NCBI GenBank assembly: GCA_900557285.1
Contig: USSJ01000015.1
Coordinates: 1-11,263, forward strand
Reading direction: 5' to 3'
DNA: 11,263 nt
Source: an uncultured Clostridia bacterium
GTDB lineage: Bacteria; Bacillota; Clostridia; Christensenellales; Borkfalkiaceae
In this document: in pieces, positions 4,411 through 11,263 of the stretch
How positions within the stretch are numbered: the stretch's first letter is position 1
Layout of the letters: every line of letters starts with the position of its first letter
Translations under genes and position numbers: made by a program
The notes under the pieces: generated by a model
What the model saw: the letters and a program-made list of their open reading frames with translations, nothing else
The model's database searches: none
What the model was told of the DNA's origin: nothing

Positions 4411-6033
4411 ATGATACAGCTCAAACTTGCAAATTCACTGCAAAAGCTTTGGAACGAAGATCTTCCAGCGCAAGCGTGCGGAAAGCTTGTTGGTTTCCAG
4501 AATGAGGTATTGGGCATTCAGCTTGCCGTCAAAAATACGGGTGTTCCTGCGGATTGCCGTTTTGAGATCCGTTCGGCATTGCCGATTACCATGAGAAAGG
4601 TGGGATATGTTCCCGGAGAATTTACATACCATCCTGACAGCGATGATTATGTTATAGCGAAAGATCTGCATCTTTTCCCCGATCCGCTGATACCTTTTGA
4701 TGAAAAAAATTTTGTATTGAAAGGCAATTGTGTCAACGTTTTTTGGATCACGGCAGGCAACGGGGAAAGTGTTGCTGCGGGAGAATACCGCACGGAAATT
4801 TTTCTAATGACGCAGAAGGGAGATTTGCAGGGGCAGATCTCTTTTGAAATCTGCATAATGAAAGGGGAGCTTCCGGCAACCGATCTTGCCGTGACCGACT
4901 GGCTGCATTACGATTGTATTTGTAATTATTATCATATCAGACCTTTCGGGAAAAAGTTTTGGGAACTTACGGGTACGTTTATAGGGACCGCGGTACGTCA
5001 CGGGATCAATACGGTGTATGTGCCTTTGTTCACGCCGCCGCTGGATACGCAGGTAGGCGGAGAACGCACGACGGTACAGCTTATCGATATAAAAAAAGAA
5101 GGCAACAAATATAACTTCAATTTTTCGCGTTTGGAAAAATTTCTTTCTTTTGCCGAGATGTTGGGGGTACGATACTTTGAATTTTCCCATTTGTTCACGC
5201 AATGGGGAGCGCAGGCAGCACCCAAGATCGTAGCGGAAGAAGACGGCAAAACGAAGAAAATATTCGGTTGGGAAACAAAAGCGGACGGTGCGGAATACAC
5301 GGCTTTTCTGGAAAGTTTTTTGCCGCAACTGGGGGCTTTTTTAGAGAGAAAGGGATTGAAAGAAAGGGCGTTTATTCATATCTCGGACGAACCCAGCGAA
5401 TATTGGCTGAAAGATTACACGGCACGGCGAGCGCTTGTCAAGCGGCTGCTGCCGGATTTTACTCATATTGATGCACTCAGTGAGATCGCGTTTCTTGAAA
5501 AGGGGCTTGTCGATATTCCTGTTGCGGCGACGGACAGTGCGGAACAGTTTGCAAAGAGCGGCAGAGAATACTGGGTGTATTATTGTTTTCCGCAATGCAG
5601 AAACTATCTTTCCAACCGCATGATGAATATGCCCTCCGAGCGCACGCGCATCATCGGGATGCAGTTATACCGCAACGGAGCGAGAGGGTTTTTGCATTGG
5701 GGCTATAATTTTTATAATACTGCGCTTTCGCGCAGGAGTGTCGATCCGTTTTTTGAGACAGATGCGGGCGGATCATTTCAGTCGGGTGACAGTTTTATAG
5801 TTTATCCCGGAGAGAAAGGAGCGATCGATTCTCTGCGATTGGAATCATTCAGGGAAGGAATGCAGGATTACAGGGCTTTGCTGCTATTGGAAAAGTATGC
5901 GGGCAGGGAAAAAGTTCTCGCGTTTCTGCATGAAGAGGGGATCGACGGATTCACACAATATCCGCACGGGCATGAGAAATTTCTGGCAGTCAGGCAGAAG
6001 CTCAATGAACTGATTGCGGACTGCATGAAATAA
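4411..6033 (+). CDS. GH123/DUF4091-type glycoside hydrolase, likely beta-N-acetylgalactosaminidase-like
   Basis: This 540-residue protein matches the DUF4091 family, whose characterised members form glycoside hydrolase family 123 and remove beta-linked N-acetylgalactosamine by a substrate-assisted mechanism using an adjacent Asp-Glu pair. An N-terminal beta-sandwich part (about 1-160) precedes a barrel-like catalytic part. FIHISDEPSE (321-330) carries D326-E327, the candidate catalytic pair. RNGARGFLHWGYNFYN (431-446), SVDPF, SGDSFIVYPG (458-467) and SLRLESFREGMQDY (474-487) are the usual DUF4091 C-terminal signatures. There is no signal peptide or membrane segment, so it acts in the cytoplasm on imported sugar. 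It is the first gene of the operon, 14 bp ahead of the ribosome site and start region of the alpha-galactosidase gene. The family is functionally broad, so the exact linkage cleaved is inferred, not shown. Confidence 0.82.
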   Translation: MIQLKLANSLQKLWNEDLPAQACGKLVGFQNEVLGIQLAVKNTGVPADCRFEIRSALPITMRKVGYVPGEFTYHPDSDDYVIAKDLHLFPDPLIPFDEKNFVLKGNCVNVFWITAGNGESVAAGEYRTEIFLMTQKGDLQGQISFEICIMKGELPATDLAVTDWLHYDCICNYYHIRPFGKKFWELTGTFIGTAVRHGINTVYVPLFTPPLDTQVGGERTTVQLIDIKKEGNKYNFNFSRLEKFLSFAEMLGVRYFEFSHLFTQWGAQAAPKIVAEEDGKTKKIFGWETKADGAEYTAFLESFLPQLGAFLERKGLKERAFIHISDEPSEYWLKDYTARRALVKRLLPDFTHIDALSEIAFLEKGLVDIPVAATDSAEQFAKSGREYWVYYCFPQCRNYLSNRMMNMPSERTRIIGMQLYRNGARGFLHWGYNFYNTALSRRSVDPFFETDAGGSFQSGDSFIVYPGEKGAIDSLRLESFREGMQDYRALLLLEKYAGREKVLAFLHEEGIDGFTQYPHGHEKFLAVRQKLNELIADCMK

Positions 6034-6040
6034 GGGCATC

Positions 6041-6045
6041 GGAGG
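6041..6045 (+). promoter_or_regulatory. Ribosome binding site fixing the alpha-galactosidase start
   Basis: GGAGG ends two bases before an ATG at 6048 but eight bases before a second ATG at 6054. The spacing favours 6054 as the start. Confidence 0.65.
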
Positions 6046-6053
6046 ATATGAAA

Positions 6054-8117
6054 ATGGCAGTGACAGAATTCGGAGGGTTTCGGTTTAAGTTAAGCGAGGG
6101 AGAAAGGGCGAGTATTCTTTTGCCTCGCGGGGAGAGTCCCATAGCGGAAGCAGTGCTTACGGGGCAGAACAAGATCAGCCGTGACGGAAAACGTATTCCC
6201 ACGGCGGAAGGCTCGGCATTATTATATAAGGGACACAGACTTTGCGGCGATTTTTTGGAGATTGTACAGGAATCGGAAATATTGCGGTCCGTGGTCACCT
6301 TTGAAAAGTTTCCGGACAGCAATGCGATACGTGTGTTTCAGAGTATTGAAAACCGGACGCAGGAAGAAATACGGGTCAGTCAGGTCAGTTCTTTTGTTCT
6401 TTACGGGATGGACGGAAATTCCATCCATGATCTGAAAAGAACGCATTTGTACCGTTTTTTCAACAGCTGGCATTGTGAATGCCAGCCACAGCGATACAGT
6501 TTGTTTGACGCAGGGCTTTACAGCGGCGGACATGCCAGTTTTCGCAGGGTATACGGTTCGAACAAGGGCGGGTGGTCTACGAAAGAAGAACTGCCGCAGG
6601 CAATTATCGAACATGCGGAAGACGGAAGTTACACTATGTTTGAGATCGAAAGTCCGAACAGCTGGTATTGGGAGATCGGAGAATGCGGACAGGGTGTTTA
6701 TCTGTATACGGGCGGAGCGGACGCATGGGATCATGAATGGGAAGTGCGGTTGTCGCCCGGTGAAAAGTACAGCACGCCTGCGACGGCGATCTGTACGGGG
6801 ATGACGCTGAACGATACTGTTGCAGAAATGACAAAATACAGAAGGCATCTGCTCAATGTATGTTCTGCGGACAAAAATCTTCCTGTGGTGTTTAATGAAT
6901 ATATGCATCTTTCGTGGGACAGTCCCACGGAAGAGCGAACACATCGCATGGCACCCGTAGCTGCGGATCTTGGCGCAGATATTTATGTCATTGATTGCGG
7001 CTGGCACAACGAAGAGGACGGGGAAGTGATCTATCCCTATGTCGGACAGTGGAAAGAGAGCAAAAAGAGGTATCCGCACGGTATTGCCCGCACGATCGAA
7101 TACATTCATTCGTTAGGCATGAAGGCGGGCCTATGGATGGAACCGGAAGTTGTGGGACAACTGTGTGAAGAGATGATTTCAGTTTATCCTGCGGATGCGT
7201 GGATGTGCCGTGACGGTGTTCCCGTTGTGGTCGGAGGCAGGAGATTTCTCGATTATCGTTGCAAAGCGGTTGTAGAGTACATGGACGCCGCCGTTGACAG
7301 GATCGTGACTGAATACGGGGCGGATTATCTGAAATTCGATTACAATCAGGACTGCGGTGCGGGTACGGATGCAGGCGGAGAAAAAGCGGGGCGCGGGTTG
7401 GAACTCGCGACGGAAGCTTTTCTGAAATGGGTAGACGGCTTGCGCAGCAGGTATCCGGACATCATTATCGAAGGCTGTGCGAGCGGCGGGCAGAGATTGG
7501 ACTACCGTACCACGGCGGAATGGTCGCTTGTTTCCAGTTCCGATCAGACGGATTACCGCAAATACCCGTGGATCGCGGCAAACATTCTTGCGGGAGTGCT
7601 TCCTGAACAGGCAGGAGTATGGAGTTATCCCGTGGACAGTTGGGTAAAGGGGTTCAGTCCCACGGAAGAATGGGTGCATAAACACATTTCCGATGAAACG
7701 GTTGCCATGAACATGGTCAACGCTATGCTGGGCAGAGTGCATCTTGCTTCACACGTCGAACTTCTGACGGAGGGGCAGAAGGAGATCGTCCGTGAGGGGA
7801 TTGCCTGTTCGAAAAAGATTGCCGCGGCAAAAACGCGGAGCGTGCCGTGGTTTCCGAAAAAATTTGCAAGATTCGGTGACAAAAGTGCCGCAGGCGGTTT
7901 CATTGCGGACGGAATGTTGTATCTTGCCGTTTGGAATACGGGCGGCAGGGACAGCGTGAGCGTCGATCTCGCTTCGCTTTCACCGCAGACCTGCAAGGTT
8001 ATTTATCCGCTATCGCTGCCGACTGAATTCGGACTGTCGGCGGGGAAACTTACTGTAAAATTTCCCGCAAGGTATGCGGCTCGGTTTTTTGTGCTTTCTT
8101 TGGGGGTAAAAAAATAA
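6054..8117 (+). CDS. GH36 alpha-galactosidase
   Basis: The enzyme hydrolyses terminal alpha-galactose with retention of configuration. It is about 687 residues, near the usual 700-740 of bacterial GH36 enzymes, with an N-terminal beta-supersandwich, a central barrel and a small C-terminal sheet. Counting from the ATG at 6048 (two residues longer), landmarks are VIDCGWH (334-340), GLWMEPEVVG (361-370), YLKFDYN (427-433) with D431 as the expected nucleophile, IEGCASGG (484-491), and the SSDQTDYR motif (497-504) that holds the general acid/base (D499 or D502). There is no signal peptide, so it works inside the cell. It lies 14 bp before the first permease, whose start follows AAGGAGG. Co-expression with a GH123-like enzyme and a sugar importer suggests stepwise trimming of an imported oligosaccharide. 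The family is certain; activity on galactose is expected, but GH36 also includes alpha-N-acetylgalactosaminidases. Confidence 0.93.
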   Translation: MAVTEFGGFRFKLSEGERASILLPRGESPIAEAVLTGQNKISRDGKRIPTAEGSALLYKGHRLCGDFLEIVQESEILRSVVTFEKFPDSNAIRVFQSIENRTQEEIRVSQVSSFVLYGMDGNSIHDLKRTHLYRFFNSWHCECQPQRYSLFDAGLYSGGHASFRRVYGSNKGGWSTKEELPQAIIEHAEDGSYTMFEIESPNSWYWEIGECGQGVYLYTGGADAWDHEWEVRLSPGEKYSTPATAICTGMTLNDTVAEMTKYRRHLLNVCSADKNLPVVFNEYMHLSWDSPTEERTHRMAPVAADLGADIYVIDCGWHNEEDGEVIYPYVGQWKESKKRYPHGIARTIEYIHSLGMKAGLWMEPEVVGQLCEEMISVYPADAWMCRDGVPVVVGGRRFLDYRCKAVVEYMDAAVDRIVTEYGADYLKFDYNQDCGAGTDAGGEKAGRGLELATEAFLKWVDGLRSRYPDIIIEGCASGGQRLDYRTTAEWSLVSSSDQTDYRKYPWIAANILAGVLPEQAGVWSYPVDSWVKGFSPTEEWVHKHISDETVAMNMVNAMLGRVHLASHVELLTEGQKEIVREGIACSKKIAAAKTRSVPWFPKKFARFGDKSAAGGFIADGMLYLAVWNTGGRDSVSVDLASLSPQTCKVIYPLSLPTEFGLSAGKLTVKFPARYAARFFVLSLGVKK

Positions 8118-8131
8118 GGAGGAAAGGAAAA

Positions 8132-9109
8132 ATGAACGATGCCGTCAGTGAAAGAACGGAAACGTATGCAAAGCAAAAAAAAGCACCGCTTTCAGGGCTT
8201 TCCAAAAAATTTTCGGGGAAAAAGCGGACACAGACGATCTTCCTGTTCTGTATGCTGGCTTTGCCTGTCCTGCAGTGGATCATTTTTTGGCTTTACGTCA
8301 ATCTGCAATCCATTGTGCTTGCATTTCAGGATCCGCAGGGCGCTTTCACGTTTTCAAATTTCGCTTCGTTCTTCGACGAACTGACCGTAACGACGGGCAA
8401 GACGATAGGGGTAGCGGTCAAAAACACAATGATCTATTTCGGGGTAGGAATTCTGATCCAGCTTCCGGGCGCTCTGGTCATTGCATACTTTTTGTACAAA
8501 CGTATCTGGTTTTACCGCGCTTTCCGCATTGTCTTTTATTTGCCGGCTATTATTTCGGGAGTGGTGATGGTAGCGGCATACAGAAGCCTGGTCGACCCGA
8601 GCGGACCTTTGGAGGCGTTGATGTCGGCGCTGGGCGGGCATATGCCTCCCGAGGGATATCTTACCAGACCGCAGACGGCAACGATGATGATCGTTATTTA
8701 TGTCGTTTGGACAGGTTTTGGCGGGAATATGCTTCTTTTTGGCGGTGCCATGTCGCGCGTTCCCGTTGATGTTCTCGAATCGGCGCGGCTGGAAGGCTGC
8801 GGCCCGCTGCGTGAACTTGTGCAGATCATTCTTCCGCTTGTGTGGCCCACGATCTGCACGATGCTGATTTTTACGTTTACGGGTATCGTCAATTCTTCGG
8901 GGCCTATCCTGTTGTTTACCAACGGCGATTATGAAACGACGACCATCAATTTCTGGATCTTCCTGAAAGTGTACGGTCAGCAGGGCAACGGTGCCGGCGG
9001 GGAATTTGGTGTGGTTTCGGCAACGGGCTTGTGTTTTACGGTGGTCACCGTTCCGCTGATTCTGTTTGTGCGCTGGCTGTTGGAAAAAGTTCCCACGGTG
9101 GAATATTGA
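8132..9109 (+). CDS. Sugar ABC transporter permease, CUT1 family (UgpA/MalF type)
   Basis: This 325-residue integral membrane protein forms one half of the channel of an oligosaccharide importer. Six hydrophobic segments are visible at about 34-60, 98-122, 130-152, 182-208, 231-253 and 291-315. The cytoplasmic loop with the EAA-type motif, LESARLEGCGPLREL followed by ILPLVWP (about 215-239), is where the ATPase docks. A basic, lysine-rich N-terminal tail (about 15-32) precedes the first helix. It lacks the large extra periplasmic loop of enteric MalF, as usual for Gram-positive members. The start follows AAGGAGG, and the gene ends directly at the ribosome site of the second permease. The substrate cannot be read from the permease; the neighbouring enzymes point to a galactose- or GalNAc-containing oligosaccharide. 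Confidence 0.93.
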   Translation: MNDAVSERTETYAKQKKAPLSGLSKKFSGKKRTQTIFLFCMLALPVLQWIIFWLYVNLQSIVLAFQDPQGAFTFSNFASFFDELTVTTGKTIGVAVKNTMIYFGVGILIQLPGALVIAYFLYKRIWFYRAFRIVFYLPAIISGVVMVAAYRSLVDPSGPLEALMSALGGHMPPEGYLTRPQTATMMIVIYVVWTGFGGNMLLFGGAMSRVPVDVLESARLEGCGPLRELVQIILPLVWPTICTMLIFTFTGIVNSSGPILLFTNGDYETTTINFWIFLKVYGQQGNGAGGEFGVVSATGLCFTVVTVPLILFVRWLLEKVPTVEY

Positions 9110-9119
9110 GGAGGGGATA

Positions 9120-10118
9120 ATGATGTTTTCATTTTTATCATCCAAAAAACAGACGACTGTTTCCGTGTATGAAACGGAGCGCATGCGTAAGATCCTGGAA
9201 GAGCGCGCTTCGGCAAAAGTTTCCAAAGAGGCGTCTATCCTGAGTAAACGCAACAAAAAGGAAAAGGTGCTTTTTGCGGTCGTATTCGTTTTGTTTGCGT
9301 TGTATGCACTTTCGTTGATCTTCCCTTTTCTGTACATGTTCATGAATTCGCTCAAATCTTCCAACGAATACCTGTTGCAGGATTCGAACCTTACATTCCC
9401 CAAAGAGTGGTTGTTTTCCAATTATATTTCGGCTTTCACCGAGATGGAGGTAAAAAACTCGATCGGGGAGTCCATCTATTTTCCGATGATGTTTGTCAAC
9501 AGTGTGTGGTACTCGCTGCTTTGTACGGTGAGTGGTGTGTTTGCAAGCGCCCTTACAAGTTACTGTGTGGCAAAGTATAATTTCAAATTGCGCGGGGTGT
9601 TGTACGGGCTTGCTATTTTTTCGATGACGATCCCCATAGTCGGAAATACGGGTTCTTTTTTCAAGCTGATCAATCAACTTGGTTTGTACAATTCTCCGCT
9701 GTACGCGATCGCCGCAAATTTCGGAGGGTTCGGGTTCAATTTTCTTGTCCTGTACGGTTTTTTCCGGTCCTTGTCATGGAGTTATGCCGAGGCGACTTTC
9801 ATAGACGGCGGCGGACATGCAACCGTGTTTTTCCGTATCATGCTGCCGCAGGCATGGCCTGCCATGTTTACGCTGTGCATCATGGCGTTCATTGGGGCGT
9901 GGAATGATTACATGACTATGATTTTGTATCTGCCGGATTTCCCCACCATTGCATCGGGGCTGTATAAGGTGCAAAGTTCCATACAGCGCGGGGACGGCGG
10001 AGAATATCCGGTCTATTATGCGGCTCTGCTCATCGCGTGTGTGCCGATCATTGCATTGTTTGCGGCGTTTTCAGATATTATTATGTCAAACTTTACCATC
10101 GGCGGGCTGAAGGAATAA
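9120..10118 (+). CDS. Sugar ABC transporter permease, CUT1 family (UgpE/MalG type)
   Basis: This is the partner permease of the importer, about 332 residues. Hydrophobic segments lie at about 49-76, 122-152, 157-178, 194-216, 239-261 and 299-322. The EAA-type loop reads YAEATFIDGGGHATVFF and continues into IMLPQAWP (about 222-247), close to the EAAxxDGA consensus. The C-terminal GGLKE is the typical MalG-type ending. The long charged N-terminal tail (about 1-48) is somewhat longer than usual. The stop of the first permease overlaps the ribosome site AGGAGG (9109-9114). That site serves an ATG-ATG pair, so the start is 9120 or 9123; a start further upstream at 9066 would overlap the first permease by 44 bases and is rejected. 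Confidence 0.92.
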   Translation: MMFSFLSSKKQTTVSVYETERMRKILEERASAKVSKEASILSKRNKKEKVLFAVVFVLFALYALSLIFPFLYMFMNSLKSSNEYLLQDSNLTFPKEWLFSNYISAFTEMEVKNSIGESIYFPMMFVNSVWYSLLCTVSGVFASALTSYCVAKYNFKLRGVLYGLAIFSMTIPIVGNTGSFFKLINQLGLYNSPLYAIAANFGGFGFNFLVLYGFFRSLSWSYAEATFIDGGGHATVFFRIMLPQAWPAMFTLCIMAFIGAWNDYMTMILYLPDFPTIASGLYKVQSSIQRGDGGEYPVYYAALLIACVPIIALFAAFSDIIMSNFTIGGLKE

Positions 10119-10160
10119 GCGCCTGCCGGGATGATTTTCAGAAAAAAAGGAGGAATAGAA

Positions 10161-11263
10161 ATGAAAAAATTATGCAGTCTGTTGCTTGTCGGTGCGCTTG
10201 CCGCCGCAACGTTTTCGTTTGCCGCCTGCGCGAAAAAAATTCCAGATACAGAAGACTTTTTGCAGGTGTACTGCGTCAATTTCGGGTATGGTACCGATTG
10301 GGTGGATGCTGTTGCCGAAAAGTTCTTTGCGCAGGATTGGGTACAGGAGAAGTATCCGGGTGCCAATATAAAAGACAATTATGCGTTGCAGGTGGAAGAT
10401 GATCAGGGCTACGGTTCCACGCGTCTTTCCAACCCGTCGACGAATACATTTGATCTTATGTTCGATATGTGGTTGCAGAGTTCGCTTATTCCCGGCGGGA
10501 ATGCATTGGATCTGACCGATGCGGTTTACAATTCTCAGGTTCCCGGCGAGACTGATGCGGAAGGGAATCCTGTTCTGTTCAAGGATAAAATGAAGGATAG
10601 TTTCGTGGAGATGAATCGTTATCTGAACGTAAACGATCCCGACAGCGAACAGTATTTTTCTGTTTCGTGGGCGGACGGTATGAACTCGATCATTTACAAT
10701 GAAGCGAATCTGAACAGTCTGTATGCAAAGCATCCCGAACTTAATAAGGAGGCGGGAGAAACGCCCAACACCACAGACGAACTGATTGCTGTTTGCCGTG
10801 CGCTCCGCGAGGATTGGGATAATGCGCATACCGGTCAGTATGAATGGCAGGACGGAGGTTTTGCCTTTTATCAGTCCAAGGACGACACTTATCTGACCAA
10901 TCTTTTCAATGTTTGGTGGGCGCAGTACGAAGGGACGGCAGGATTTGAGGATTACTGGAACGGTATTCCCACCAATTCCATTACGGGAGAGCCTGAACTT
11001 TCTGTGTTCTCCACGCACGAAGGGCGTTATGAGGCACTGGAAACCATGCGCAGTCTGTTGCGGTATCACGGCAATTCATACAGCGGCAGCGACAGGAACG
11101 GGGTTTCTTACAGTTCCATAGACAGCGGCAACGGCGGGTATCTCGATCCGAACGGCTGGGCAAACGGATTCAAACAGGTACAGACAAAGTTCCTGAACAG
11201 TCCTTCGCTGGAAGAGGGAGGCTGGCTGTTCAATGCCAACGGCGACTGGTTTGCTTCTGAAAT
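10161..11263 (+). CDS. Extracellular sugar-binding lipoprotein of CUT1 importer, 3' end outside window
   Basis: This is the substrate-binding component that captures the oligosaccharide and hands it to the permeases. MKK starts a hydrophobic signal (about 4-22) ending F-A-A-C with C23 as the lipid-modified cysteine. The sequence then follows the family-1 solute-binding pattern: FLQVYCVNFGYGTDW early in the mature protein, TFDLMFDMW (about 96-104), ALDLTDAV (115-122), and a SVSWADGMNSIIYNEANL region (about 167-184) equivalent to the usual ligand-site loop before YN. At least 367 codons are present and the frame is still open at the window end; relatives usually have 450-550 residues. AAAGGAGG lies about 9 bases before the ATG, and 42 bp separate it from the second permease without a terminator. 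The gene for the binding protein comes after the permeases, the reverse of the commonest order. Confidence 0.92.
   Translation, partial: MKKLCSLLLVGALAAATFSFAACAKKIPDTEDFLQVYCVNFGYGTDWVDAVAEKFFAQDWVQEKYPGANIKDNYALQVEDDQGYGSTRLSNPSTNTFDLMFDMWLQSSLIPGGNALDLTDAVYNSQVPGETDAEGNPVLFKDKMKDSFVEMNRYLNVNDPDSEQYFSVSWADGMNSIIYNEANLNSLYAKHPELNKEAGETPNTTDELIAVCRALREDWDNAHTGQYEWQDGGFAFYQSKDDTYLTNLFNVWWAQYEGTAGFEDYWNGIPTNSITGEPELSVFSTHEGRYEALETMRSLLRYHGNSYSGSDRNGVSYSSIDSGNGGYLDPNGWANGFKQVQTKFLNSPSLEEGGWLFNANGDWFASE

Noticed and set aside
6222..7109. Long - strand ORF of 295 codons
   Set aside because: Antisense to the GH36 gene; no recognisable motif.
9066..9119. 18-codon longer start for the second permease
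   Set aside because: It would overlap the first permease and ignores the strong AGGAGG just before 9120/9123.
8354..9421. Long - strand ORF of 355 codons
   Set aside because: It is antisense to both permease genes, rich in Arg/His/Asn without a domain pattern, and has no ribosome site; the + strand has clear family motifs.
10170..11069. Long - strand ORF of about 300 codons
   Set aside because: Antisense to the sugar-binding lipoprotein gene, whose lipobox and motifs are unambiguous.
1..11263. CRISPR arrays, tRNA/rRNA genes, insertion-sequence transposases
   Set aside because: No spaced repeat array, no cloverleaf or rRNA-like segment and no transposase or integrase motif was seen on either strand.

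Overview
The window looks like a chromosomal stretch from a low-to-mid GC Gram-positive, probably a gut Clostridia-type Firmicute. Three things suggest this: strong AGGAGG-type ribosome binding sites before nearly every gene, textbook TTGACA/TATAAT promoters, and two lipoproteins with lipoboxes. The host assignment is inference.

Left part (1-1435, + strand): the 3' bulk of a secreted serpin lipoprotein gene, followed 34 bp later by the first 43 codons of an ABC-transporter ATPase. The ATPase reading stops being recognisable inside its Walker A motif, at about position 1436.

Middle part (1436 to about 2913, - strand): a compact block typical of conjugative-element cargo. Two small beta-rich unknown proteins, two very small cysteine-rich proteins and a frameshifted ardA antirestriction gene are packed with 1- to 4-base overlaps. 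The block abuts the broken ATPase gene, so position 1436 is either a genomic rearrangement breakpoint or an assembly join.

Spacer (2914-3296): no long gene. It holds two very short + strand ORFs with good ribosome binding sites. The second runs into a terminator hairpin, like a leader-peptide attenuator, but no target gene follows. A near-perfect bidirectional terminator sits at its right end.

Right part (3297-11263): a carbohydrate-utilisation locus. A cupin-AraC regulator (- strand) is divergent from a five-gene operon: a GH123/DUF4091-type glycosidase, a GH36 alpha-galactosidase, two CUT1-family sugar ABC permeases and a sugar-binding lipoprotein cut by the window end. Both promoters are visible and share an 11-base repeat spaced exactly 80 bp apart. 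Neither glycosidase has a signal peptide, so the likely scheme is import of an oligosaccharide followed by cytoplasmic cleavage. A glycan with both beta-GalNAc and alpha-Gal, such as globo-series oligosaccharide, would fit the enzyme pair; this is a hypothesis. No transporter ATPase is encoded here, as is common when one shared ATPase serves several sugar importers.
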